DNA from: Oasisia sp. SBJ-2009
Taxonomy: Eukaryota; Annelida; Polychaeta; Sabellida; Siboglinidae
Assembly (NCBI GenBank): GCA_964017155.1
Contig: OZ024855.1
Location: forward strand, 3,419,690 to 3,483,689
Direction: 5' to 3'
DNA length: 64,000 nt
Shown: piece after piece, positions 50,701 through 59,319 of the stretch
Numbering within the stretch: the first letter of the stretch is position 1
Layout: each line of letters opens with the position of its first letter
Made by a program: the position numbers and the translations under genes
Notes under the pieces: generated by a model
The model's database searches: none
What the model was told of the DNA's origin: nothing
What the model saw: the letters and a program-made list of their open reading frames with translations, nothing else

Positions 50701-53700
50701 ATAACACATTTTCCAGGGCATGGCTACCAATGGAGGTTAACTAGGCTGTGACCTATTCGATAACGGACACATTCAAATTTTACAAGAAATGAAGGAAATA
50801 TTATAATGGCCGTTTATGGAAAGGTCGTACGTCTTCTGTCACTGTCACTTGTGTTACAGAGGAACCAGGAGTGAGGATGTTGTTACATGTTACTGTTACT
50901 GTCCCTTGTGTTACAGAGGAACCAGGAGTGAGGATGTTGTCACTTGTTCTGTCACTTGTGTTACAGAGGAACCAGGAGTGAGGATGTTGTTACATGTTAC
51001 TGTCACTTGTGTTACAGAGGAACCAGGAGTGAGGATGTTGTCACTTGTTCTGTTACTGTCACTTGTGTTACAGAGGAACCAGGAGTGAGGATGTTGTTAC
51101 ATGTTACTGTTACTGTCACGTGTGTTACAGAGGAACCAGGAGTGAGGATGTTGTCACTTGTTCTGTCACTGTCCCTTGTGTTACAGAGGAACCAGGAGTG
51201 AGGATGTTGTCACTTGTTCTGTCACTGTCACTTGTGTTACAGAGGAACCAGGAGTGAGGATGTTGTCACTTGTTCTGTTACTGTCACTTGTGTTACAGAG
51301 GAACCAGGAGTGAGGATGTTGTCACTTGTTCTGTTACTGTCACTTGTGTTACAGAGGAACCAGGAGTGAGGATGTTGTCACTTGTTCTGTCACTGTCACT
51401 TGTGTTACAGAGGAACCAGGAGTGAGGATGTTGTCACTTGTTCTGTCACTGTCACGTGTGTTACAGAGGAACCAGGAGTGAGGATGTTGTCACTTGTTCT
51501 GTTACTGTCACTTGTGTTACAGAGGAACCAGGAGTGAGGATGTTGTCACTTGTTCTGTTACTGTCACTTGTGTTACAGAGGAACCAGGAGTGAGGATGTT
51601 GTCACTTGTTCTGTCACTGTCACTTGTGTTACAGAGGAACCAGGAGTGAGGATGTTGTCACTTGTTCTGTCACTGTCACGTGTGTTACAGAGGAACCAGG
51701 AGTGAGGATGTTGTCACTTGTTCTGTCACTGTCACGTGTGTTACAGAGGAACCAGGAGTGAGGATGTTGTCACTTGTTCTGTCACTGTCACGTGTGTTAC
51801 AGAGGAACCAGGAGTGAGGATGTTGTCACTTGTTCTGTTACTGTCACGTGTGTTACAGAGGAACCAGGAGCGTGAGGCGGCCAAGACCCAGAGTGTGGCT
51901 GACCTGAAGGCCAATCTGCACTGTGACCTGTGTGACAAACAGTACAGTCGACACGCTGACTTCGACAACCACATGAGTAGTCAGGACCACGCTCACAAGC
52001 AGGTCAGTTGACAGCCAGGGACTGTGGAGGTATAGCAGTATGGGCCTAAGTAATGTAGAGATTTATCCACCCAGTGGGTGGGTCCATGTGTCATTTCGTT
52101 TCTATTTTTGAAATAATTCAACAAAAGTCCCATCAGCAGGGTATTGTGTCTACACTCAAATTTTGGTTGCTAGTGCAAGGTTTATGTCATAGATGCAATG
52201 GTTATTTCAAAGTCACATTATGCAGGGGATCTTTATGTACAAAATCACATTACAAGAGGGGATCTGTGAGAGCGGAGATGAGTAATGGCTGGCTAAGATT
52301 AGTCCCCCTGGCGACTAGCTGTTGTCCACATGTCGTTTTAACAGTCTAAATGCAAATGTGGGACTATTACATTTTCAAGTGGATGAGTAACACATTAAGG
52401 CCACTGGACCTCGAGGCTGGGGGGTTAAATTTATTAATTTTTTACCACTGGATATATCTGCCAGTAACAGGGTAAACTTTTTGTTACAGTTTAATATTTA
52501 GTTTTGTCTGTAATTTGCACTGCCAGTTTGGTTACGTATCAGTTAGGTTGTATCAACTGCTGTCTGATGACACAACCGTACCAGCGTCAAGGGGGGTTCA
52601 CAGTGCTCTGTGTGTGTTGCAGCGTCTGAAGAGCTTGCGGCAGCGAGAGTTTGGTCGCAATGTCAGTTGTCACAAGCAGAAGGAGAGTCGCACGGTGGAG
52701 AAACTACAGCGACGCATGAATGACTTCGCTGACGCCAGGGTCAAGAGGTCAGTCTACAGCACGGCTCAGTAGGCTTCTTTGTCTTATCTGTAGACGCCTG
52801 GAATAGAGGAATGGAACCATGGCCTATGTAGCCCCTGATGACAGGAATCAGGAGATTATCAACAATATCTTCACACTTCTACATTTCCTTGTTTGCTAAT
52901 GAAATATTTACGTAACACGTGTGAATGTGATCAATCATTGGTTCAGTTTCTGTTTGACCTGTTGACCCCTTCCTGGTTAGTGCAAGTGTCCTTCAAGTCT
53001 CCTTAAGATGTCACCAACGTTGACAGACACACAGGCATTAGTTGTCATTATTGACAACTGACAATATCTATGGTTTTGGAAGACTTGTTTTGCTCCTTTT
53101 TTACCCATCGACCCATATTTCTACCCTTTCGCAATGGTTTTTACCCGTCCAAATGATGGGTAGATGGGTTTCTACTTAAAACTATGCTGTTTAGTTTTAG
53201 ATGTCGCAAGTTTTCTCGTGCCGTCAGTACAGAATCAAGTTAACACACAATACTATTCAGTGTCTAATATAGATTTTTTCATATTTTTAACTAGGAAACT
53301 CTGTTAAGAAATATATGATTGAACTCTTGTTGTTGTTGGCTGTCTGTTGTTTACCTGTTGACTGGTGTTTAGGACTGCTTTGACCATCCCTTGGTGTACT
53401 GTGGCATGTGACATGTTATTTCTAGTTCTCCTGTATGCACCAGCTGAGAGAACAGACGTGTTGACATGAGTGATGTGGGTGTTGTTTCAGGTCGGCCCAG
53501 CCAGCAGAGCGATCTCCATCATCTCTCCCTCTCACACCAGTCAAAGCTGACCAGCCTCGGTCCACTGTCAACTCAGTGCCAGTAAAAAGTGACAATTCTC
53601 CATCAAAGAATCAGTTGTCAGCGCCAAAGGCAGAGAAGTCTGCATCAGTCATTGAGTCACCGGCATCAACGATCAATTTGTCAACATCCAAGATTGAGTT

Positions 53701-56700
53701 ACCGGCATTAAAAGTTGAGTCATCGCCATCTAAGGTTGAGTCATCGCCATCAAAGGTTGAGTTATCACCAACAAAGATTGAATTGCCTGCATCAAAAGCG
53801 GAGTTGTCTCCATCAAAGATTGACTTGCCACCATCAGAGATAGAGTTGCCTCAGTCTAAGACCAACGCATCACCTTCAGAGAGTCTGCGTGAGTCGTGTA
53901 AGACAGAGCGGCCAGACGTGACGCCTTCACAGATAGAGCTGCCTCCTCCAAAGGCCGAGGTAGCTCCGTCAGACATAGAGCTTCCTCCGTCGGAGATAGA
54001 GCTGTTCCTGTCGGAGCTACAGATGGCTCCGGCTGCGATTCCTCCCCCTGAATCTCTGCCCATCACCACCGTGTTCTACACAGATGGGTCGTCTGACGCC
54101 CCGCCCCTCCCCGCCCCCTCTGACGACGCCGGGGGCACCACCCCGGAGGTGAGGGCGGACACACAACACGACACGTCAGACGTGAAGGACAGTCCGGGCA
54201 AGTCCGGGGTTGTGTCGTTCACGTTCGCAAAGAAGACGTCGACACTGCTGCTCCCTGGGGCCGTGTTTGCCAAGACGGGGAAGAAGGTTCCCGGGAAGGG
54301 GAAGCGAGGCCCCGAGAACAGTGGCTCGGAGACCTCCCCGGCGAGGGAGGGGTATCACAGCTCCCCACCCCTCAACTGCAAGGCCAAGCCTCAGCTGGAC
54401 TTTGTGCGCTTCGTTCACTCCGACGGGCGGACTGGGGCCGCGAAGGACAACACAGGGGCAGGGGCAGAGGTTGCCGGGGGCAACGGTGACGCGGTGGTGA
54501 CAAAGAAGCTGCTCGAGTTCCACAGTGTGACGAGTGCCGATGACACGAGACAGTTGCCGTGGCCGGGGGAGATGGTGCAGCACACACACGTGGCGCCCTC
54601 TATCACCTTCTGCTGCAACCCACTCTACTTCGACTTCACACAACTCAGAGCAAAGCCGTCACACGCGAAGGAGTCACACGCCAATGGGGACGTCATCGAA
54701 GAGGCGCCTGTAGTGAAGAAGAAGTCACACAAGAAACACAGCAAGAAGTCTCACAGTCACCGGTCGCGGTCGGAGCGCAAGAAACGGAAGCTGCTGCTGC
54801 AGGAGCCGGAGACTGCTGGGAAGACGGAGGACATCGGGAGTGATGGAGACGAACACAAGGCCACAGGCACGCCACACAAGGCAAAGAAACACAAACACCA
54901 CAAGTCAAAGAGGTCAAAGAGACATCGCCACGAGAGCATTGGTGACGCAGTTGTAGAGGGCGAGAAGAAAGACTCGTCAGGGAAGAAGCACAACGAAAAA
55001 GAAGACACGGCCGTTGGAGACGGCAAGAAACCACACAAAGGGAAGAAGAAAAAGTCACATCGCTCTAAGAAGGACAAGAAGTCTAATATCGCGGATACGG
55101 CTTCGAGCGAGAAGGGCAGCGCGAAGGACGAATCAAACACAAAGTCGGCGCCGGGTAAAGAGAAGAAGAAGAAGAGTGAGAGAGAGAAGAAGAGCTGTGA
55201 GGAGGAGAGCAGCAAGGAGAGTGAGTTGGACGAGACGGCGGCTACGGCCGACGGCAAGAAGAAACGCAAGTATCGCAAGCGCAAGCACACCGCCAGCTGT
55301 CACCCGGACAGCAGCGAGGACGAGGGCACGGGGAAGACAGTCAAGGGCACAAAGAAGGTGGCCGTGCCAATGTCGTTCAAACGCAAGGGAATCTCATCAA
55401 CGAGTGAGTTGTCTGACAACGCGAAGGAAACGAAACTGTTGGAGGCGAAGCTACAGAAGAACAAGAAGCAGAAGGTGAGCCTGGTGGACGCCATTGTATC
55501 TAGTCATGTGCACATTGGTGAAGTGAAGGCAGCCAAGTCTGCCGACTGTGTCCTTCCTGCCCCTCACGCGGTCAGTGCTGACCTCATGAAGACACTGAAA
55601 GTGCCGAGTGTCACCGGTACAATCGGAAAGATGCCACAGGTACTTGTCAAGACCGACGATCAAAACTGTGATTCGAAGAACAAGCCAAAGGAGGTGGGCA
55701 AGTCGAAGTGGGACACGAGCAGTGACAGTGACCTGGACAACGCGGGGCCTGTCATGGCCAAGGCAATGGCCGCCCTGGCCGACACGACTGAGGCGAACAA
55801 AGACGTGGACCGTGTCGTCAGCAGTCACTCGAACAGAAGCTCCGTGCGCAGTCGCAAGAACTCCGGGCAGTCGGAGAAGGCCAAGTCAAGTGTTGTTCAT
55901 CAGTCTGACAGGTCTGAGAGCAGCACACATGAGGATGGCGACAAGGTCAAAAAACGGAAAGGTCACGGCAAGGAGCATGGTGGCAGCAAACATTCCCGGT
56001 CGCGGTCACGCAGCGCCAGCAGCAAGAGGCGTAGTCGGTCGTACTCGACGGACAGCAAGTACGACGGGCGGTCGCGGTCACGATCATATTCGTCAGACGA
56101 CTACAGTGACGATTACGAACGGCATCGGTCACACACGCGGACGCCGTCACGTGACAGGAGACGGTCGCGTTCTCACACGCGGACGCCGTCACGAGACAGG
56201 CGGTGGTCACGGACGCCGTCACGCGAACGGCGACGGTCGCACTCGCGCGACAGTCGGCGGTCGCGACACGGCCGTCGTTCCTACAGCAGCTACTCACGGT
56301 CGCGATCACGGTCGAACTCGTACTCGCGACGGAGCCGCCGGCACAAGAGCCGCTCCTACTCGGGCGGGCGTCACCGACACCACCGCTCCTACTCTCGCTC
56401 CTACTCGCGGTCGCGCAGCCGGTCGAGTTACTCGCGTTCCCGCAGTCACTCCCATTCGCCCGTGGGGTCACACGGGCGGAACTGGCCGTACAACCGGGAG
56501 CACCGGTACAACAGCGCCACGGTGAAGAGTCTCCTGCCGAAGCAGAAGGCTCCTGCTGCGAAACGTGTCGACGTCGCAAAGACCCAGAAGCCAGCGGCTG
56601 GTGACGCGGCGAAGAGCAGCGCGTCTTCTGACCTGCTCAAGAAGAGTGACAGCAGCTCGGACACGGCCAGTAAGGCCACTGGTGACGAGGGTAAAGCATC

Positions 56701-57790
56701 TCACTCAAAAGACACTAGTTCTACAACAGTGGTTGACCCGTCTAAGATCCCAACGCCGACGGCCGACTCCATCCCCTTGCCTCCCAGCGGGAAGGGGAAG
56801 ACAGCGGGGCGAAGTGCCGCGTCCCAGCAGGCGGAGAGCATCCCACTGCCGGACGCTCCGGCCGACGACAACCCGGCCAGTAACATCTTCCAGCCGATCG
56901 GCCCCAACGACCCCCTCGTCTTCAAGGTACCCCTGCCACCCCCTCCACCCCCCGCCGATGGCACACACGCCAAGGGGGACTCGTCCATGCCGCCCCCGCC
57001 ACCGCTGCCCGACGGCGTCGCCCCGTCCAACGAGGGCAAGCCGACGGCGGCGTTCATGATTCCCCCGGAGCAGGTGGAGCGCTACAAGCAGCTCCAGCAG
57101 CAGGCACAGATCCACGCCCGCGCCCGCGTGCAGGCCCAGCGGCGGCTGGAGGCGGGCTATGAGGACTCGGACGAGGACGAGGTGGAGGAGGAGGACCCCC
57201 AGCAGCAGCTCATGCTGGACACCATGGACCTGCAGCAGATGGAGCTGATGCCACAGCAGCTGCTCATCCCCCACTCCCCCCAGCCCATGCACCACGTCAT
57301 GTCGCTGTCCCCCGGCGGCGTGCCCGCCTCCCTCGCCGGCTTCATGCCGGGCGCCCACACCTTGTCCGGGCTGCAGCAGGCCGTCCACATGGTGCCCCAG
57401 GCCGGCGCCCCCGTCATGGTGGCCGCGCCCTCGGCCGGGGCGGGCCACCTCATGCACCAGATGATGCCCTCCAGTATTGTCCACGTGATGGGCCCGGGCG
57501 GCGTGCCCATCGCAGTGCAACAGATGCCGTCGCAACAACAGCTGCTGCAGCAGCAGCTGCTGCAGCAGCAGCAACAACAGCTGATGCACCAGCAGCTCCT
57601 GCAGCAGCAGCAACAGCAGATGATGCAGCAGCCGATGTTCATCCAGGCGGGCGGAGCAGGCGGGCTCATCCACGCCGCGCAGACCGCCGTCATGCCACAG
57701 CTCGTGCCCGTGGCACAGCAGCTGCCCAATGGGCAGGTGATTGTCAGGCAGCAGGTGGTTATGTCTCAGGTGTTGCGCCCACATATGTGA
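19959..57790 (+). CDS. GPATCH8: GPATCH8 orthologue: G-patch, C2H2 finger, RS-rich nuclear protein
   Basis: Exons: 19959 or 20028 to 20078, 21718-21822, 35942-36014, 49605-49672, 50555-50641, 51859-52002, 52623-52747, 53491-57790. All phases agree: 4953 nt, 1650 residues from ATG 20028, which has the better Kozak context; ATG 19959 adds 23 residues. Residues ~53-92 are the G-patch (GHQLLVKQGW...GQGLGKQNQG...PIPIVVK), the fold that binds and activates DEAH-box helicases. Cys150, Cys153, His166 and His172 form a CX2CX12HX5H finger, followed by a basic helix (LRQREFGRN). Further GPATCH8 signatures are SFTFAKK (~459), CKAKPQLDF, CNPLYFDF (~595) and PPEQVERYKQLQQ (~1409). Lysine-rich (~620-880), RS (~1050-1210), proline-rich and poly-Q (~1565-1600) regions follow. 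The human counterpart also has K-rich and RS stretches. Likely a splicing-linked nuclear protein. Exons 1-2 are less certain than the rest. Confidence 0.92.
20079..21717 (+). other. GPATCH8 intron 1
   Basis: AT-rich, 1.6 kb, donor GTATGT and acceptor TTGCAG. No transposon ends, repeats or hidden exons recognised. Confidence 0.6.
22187..23454. mobile_element. TIR element CAGGGTTC...GAACCCTG rich in GCATGGAA words
   Basis: Perfect 8-bp terminal inverted repeat, flanked on both sides by CTACAG (22181-22186 and 23455-23460) as a likely target duplication. Subterminal repeats of GCATGGAA / CCTTGAAAGCATGG at both ends are typical of a widespread hAT-like non-autonomous group. The interior (about 22811-23031) carries pieces homologous to the MITE at 60178-60574, including TATAATGG.AAAAT.GAGGTGGG. 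No transposase frame survives. Confidence 0.7.
23455..24838. other. GPATCH8 intron 2, unassigned part
   Basis: AT-rich sequence without identified exons or element ends. Minus-strand frames at 24102-24371 and 24604-24786 show no family resemblance and are rejected as genes. Confidence 0.4.
24839..25230 (-). mobile_element. 5'-truncated LINE, endonuclease/reverse-transcriptase C-terminus
   Basis: The minus strand encodes LRRILHLKWTDKVPN, KRKWRWIGHT and, after a frame break, LRKPPETITRQAITWNPPGK. The end resembles DTKEMGYTRREMEKMATDRK and VDGLCSERAKRL. This W.WIGH.LRK...I.R.A..WNP.GKR.RGRP signature is the usual end of a large LINE group. The 3' end carries the simple tail (TAAG)n, CTTACTTACTTACTT on the plus strand at 24839. 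Short, frame-broken, inactive. Confidence 0.8.
25450..27946. mobile_element. Nested TATCGA-rich TIR element (inner)
   Basis: Perfect 17-bp terminal inverted repeat TAGTGCTGGTTCGATAC / GTATCGAACCAGCACTA. It is flanked by ATTTAAAT and ATTAAAAT (7 of 8 identical), a likely target duplication. Both ends carry many GGTATCGAAC/GTTCGATACC words. The interior around 26020-26640 is GC-richer and looks like decayed coding sequence, but no frame is long enough to name a transposase. Inserted into the older outer element. Confidence 0.75.
27181..27946 (+). repeat. ~385-bp direct tandem duplication at the inner element's right end
   Basis: The block starting TTTGCATGACTATAAAATTA at 27181 is repeated from about 27565 with few changes, including TGGAGATCTCTACTGTACTG and GTATCGAAGAATTCTGG. 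The element therefore ends in two copies of its right terminus. The high identity suggests a recent duplication. Confidence 0.8.
28668..31300. other. GPATCH8 intron, unassigned
   Basis: Mostly AT-rich unique sequence. About 28950-29010 contains a short diverged piece of the GCTTTATGCAG MITE family (GTCATTTGGATGGGTAAAA). A 13-bp inverted repeat (GCTAACAAGCAAA / TTTGCTTGTTAGC, 5-base loop) lies at 30588-30618. No exon found. Confidence 0.5.
31504..31510 (+). promoter_or_regulatory. TATA box of a possible internal GPATCH8 promoter
   Basis: TATATAA follows a local CpG/GC-rich block (about 31360-31500, with GCCGCGCGCTC and GGCGGCAGCGGC) that stands out from the AT-rich intron. A candidate coding exon begins 130 bases downstream. 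Three short upstream ATG frames lie between. Inference from composition and spacing. Confidence 0.4.
31640..31744 (+). CDS. GPATCH8: Candidate alternative first coding exon of GPATCH8
   Basis: ATG at 31640 opens 35 codons (MDADSASGQVVVYYGTCG...KVKVLWADGAMK) ending at a good donor AAG/GTAATT in phase 0, exactly the phase needed for the G-patch exon at 35942. Read as an internal exon from an acceptor CAG at 31607-31609 it is also open (31610-31744). It could be an alternative start giving a 1633-residue protein that lacks the acidic exon 2, or an extra cassette exon. The peptide is not one I recognise. Confidence 0.4.
31745..33640. other. GPATCH8 intron, unassigned
   Basis: No element ends or exons recognised. 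A short run of TTGGTACTGA repeats occurs near 32410-32440. Confidence 0.4.
33641..34110 (+). repeat. 40-bp minisatellite, about 12 copies
   Basis: The unit TCTCATCAAACC-TCCA-TCCATG-TTCCCAATTAGACTTC keeps an exact 40-base register for about 12 copies, with few substitutions (CCC/CCA, AAT/AGT). Degenerate related text continues to about 34290. It lies mid-intron, 1.8 kb before the G-patch exon, and is not linked to a splice site. Confidence 0.9.
34300..35941. other. GPATCH8 intron before the G-patch exon
   Basis: Unique AT-rich sequence; acceptor GTTTCAG at 35935-35941. Nothing else recognised. Confidence 0.5.
36860..37090. other. CpG-rich block inside the long GPATCH8 intron
   Basis: High density of CpG (GTGCGTCCGGCGGTCAGTCG, CCCGTCCGCGGACGTCGCTG) compared with the surrounding intron. 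Could be an internal promoter, an enhancer or an unrecognised exon; no frame with family resemblance is present. Confidence 0.4.
44731..44792 (+). repeat. (CA)n microsatellite
   Basis: About 60 bases of nearly pure CA dinucleotide. It creates spurious His/Thr frames on both strands. Confidence 0.95.
44928..45002 (+). repeat. Three perfect 25-bp repeats, each with CACGTG
   Basis: TTCCCGCACACGTGTCGGTCGCTCC-type unit (25 bases, three identical copies). Each contains the palindromic E-box CACGTG. The core CACGTGTCGGTCGCT recurs at 63711-63725 in the 3' region of the glycine-rich gene. Confidence 0.85.
45951..46221. mobile_element. MITE with GCTTTATGCAG terminal inverted repeats, copy 2
   Basis: 271 bp with the same perfect 11-bp ends and internal landmarks as the copy at 6607-6847. 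A further 5'-truncated relative is at about 53095-53185 (TTTACCCATCGACCCATATT...GATGGGTAGATGGG). No coding capacity. Confidence 0.8.
46735..46865 (+). repeat. 30-bp tandem repeat, about 4-5 copies
   Basis: The unit TTGGCACTGTTAAATATGCA + GTCATATGTA is repeated in register. It lies inside a 167-codon chance frame (46448-46951). Because the unit is a multiple of three the frame stays open, but nothing outside the repeat looks coding. Confidence 0.8.
49904..50550 (+). repeat. 34-bp minisatellite with donor-like sites, touching GPATCH8 exon 50555
   Basis: About 19 copies of a 34-base unit, GTGTGTGGTAGAGTGGGTGA + GTGATGTGGTTGTT, with a few shorter variants. The array ends in GGTTGTTGTGTTAG, the acceptor of the exon at 50555. 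Each unit contains TGG/GTGAGT, close to a consensus 5' splice site, and GTGGTAG, acceptor-like. The long minus-strand frames (49895-50653) come only from the repeat. Confidence 0.9.
50833..51858 (+). repeat. ~55-57-bp minisatellite of GPATCH8 3' splice-site copies
   Basis: About 18 copies of a unit made of TGTTCTGTCACTGTCACTTG, TGTTACAG, AGGAACCAGGAG and TGAGGATGTTGTCACT. TGTTACAG/AGGAACCAGGAG is identical to the true acceptor and first 12 coding bases of the exon at 51859. In the real exon the text continues CGTGAGGCG; in the decoys it continues TGAGGATG, an in-frame stop. Units vary mainly by C/T and G/T changes and by an extra TTACTG, so the array is young. Confidence 0.95.
52003..53490 (+). 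other. Last two GPATCH8 introns
   Basis: Introns 52003-52622 and 52748-53490. The second holds the truncated MITE relative near 53095-53185. No other feature seen. Confidence 0.6.
53491..57790 (+). CDS. GPATCH8: GPATCH8 giant last exon (low-complexity C-terminal region)
   Basis: 4300 bases of uninterrupted frame ending in TGA. In order: degenerate ~10-residue S-K-[VI]-E-[LS]-[SP]-x repeats (53640-54030), conserved SFTFAKK and CNPLYFDF islands, long K/S/H-rich stretches (54700-55450), an RS domain (55990-56460) with SRSRS and RDRRRS motifs, a proline-rich segment (PLPPPPPP, about 56930-57010), an acidic DSDEDEVEEEDP patch (57160-57200), Met/Gln-rich text and poly-Q (57530-57640). G+C rises sharply from about 54000, unlike the AT-rich introns. 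Many long frames on the other strand and in other phases are shadows of this exon. Confidence 0.95.
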
Positions 57791-58807
57791 TACGTTGACA
57801 CTGTGACGAATGTGTGACGAATGTGACCAGGATCTACAAGTCTGCTAGAGTCCCGGGCCTGGCCTCAACTGAAGTGACGGGATTAAGCAGTGCTTCCCTG
57901 GTGAGATGCTTGCTCCAGTTGCATTGCGGGGGCTGCGATGTGCTTCGTGCAACGTGGGTTGTGGACTCAGTGCTTGCTGTGATAGCCAACTCCTCCCAGT
58001 CTGCTACAAGTAGCCACCGTGTGCACCAATCAAGTAATGCGATGTTTCTTACAACATTAGACATTCTACCATCAGTGATTCTGTCGTTGGTTTGGTTTGG
58101 ATTATCCAAAAGACATGACAAAATTAATGAAATTGTTTCTCACTGTCATAGAGCTTGTTGATTCTTGAACCGGAAACCAGATGGTGTGTGGCATAACAAA
58201 CCAAACAGAAAACGACAATGTGACATTCGTATTACCTGGTAGCAACAGTGTATTCAGGATTTCAAGTTGACAGATATGTAAGACTGCTTGAGAAATGATC
58301 AGACGTACAAAGTGTAGAACTCCCCCTGATGTGGTGCTTGATATCGCTTAATGTATTGCCCTCATCAGTGTGCAGACAGGCGTCGTTGTAGGGAAGTCAT
58401 CCATTTGTGGGGCTAGAAGTTGGCCCGTAGTGCAAATGCTCTACGCAGAATGACTCGGAGACACTGAACTGTTGTCGTGTGTAGTGGCAACAGTGATCCA
58501 CTCAGTCTGGGGCAGCAGTGGAACATGGACAATAGTGTGCTGCTGGTTTATGTACCTGCAGGCCAATAAGCACTGCTTGTGTGAATGAGTCATCGAATGA
58601 ATTAAGTAAACGGCTCAGTTTAATGACGTATCTTTCTGCTCACCAAATGTTGCTTTTGTGTTGTAAATAGTCGTATTAATGACAACCCTGTGGCTGTGAT
58701 GTTGCCGTCACTAAGGCAGTGATGTGTGGTGATGTTCGAGCGGTCATGGTGCCGCTGTGGCGTGCTTCTAGTTCTAGGCAATTGTCACGTTTCTTGGCAA
58801 TGTGGAC
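57791..58807 (+). other. GPATCH8 3' untranslated region
   Basis: Follows the stop directly and runs to the polyadenylation signal at 58808. No further coding frame with support. Confidence 0.6.
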
Positions 58808-58813
58808 AATAAA
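58808..58813 (+). terminator. GPATCH8 polyadenylation signal
   Basis: AATAAA about 1 kb after the stop codon; the first canonical signal downstream on this strand. Confidence 0.6.
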
Positions 58814-59083
58814 CGACTGTAATACTTTGAAATGTCACCGTCTTCTATGTTGCATACTTTCCCTAATGAAAATATTTAACATTGGGTTCATATAATTCAT
58901 GATTGATAATAGTACATGTTGTGTGTAGATATACACTGTATTTATATTTTATAAACGGCATGCTTGGACATATTAGTTTCTTTTTGTCATTTTATTAACC
59001 TTTGATGACTTCAGTTGTGGGACTTTTGTTGGCAGCCATTGAGTACCCAGCAATAACAGTAAGAACAAAATAAAATTACACAT

Positions 59084-59089
59084 TTTATT
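59084..59089 (-). terminator. Candidate polyadenylation signal of the Cys-rich repeat gene
   Basis: TTTATT on the plus strand (AATAAA on the minus), about 230 bases beyond the stop at 59320. GPATCH8 and this gene converge here. Confidence 0.5.
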
Positions 59090-59319
59090 ATGTACACACA
59101 GTCGTACAGTATTCAGAATAAATAAAATGCATAGTATTAGTTTTTGGTCAACATGCAACAGTTTACTGTTTCCACAAACGATATCTAGAACTAGAAGTCC
59201 TTAATGATTACACAAATGAATATACTGTTTCTCGTCCTGTCATTCAAGACAAAACAGTTCACCGGTTTTAATGCATTGGTCCTACGCAAATATTTCTGGT
59301 ATTTTCGTAATATCCTTCA

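Noticed and set aside
50816..51257. Plus-strand frames repeating CYRGTRSEDVVTC-like text
   Set aside because: Translation of the splice-site minisatellite; the repeats lie in an intron between two well-supported GPATCH8 exons.
54176..57784. Many long frames on the minus strand and in other phases (up to 359 codons)
   Set aside because: Shadows of the GC-rich GPATCH8 last exon, whose frame is supported by conserved family motifs.
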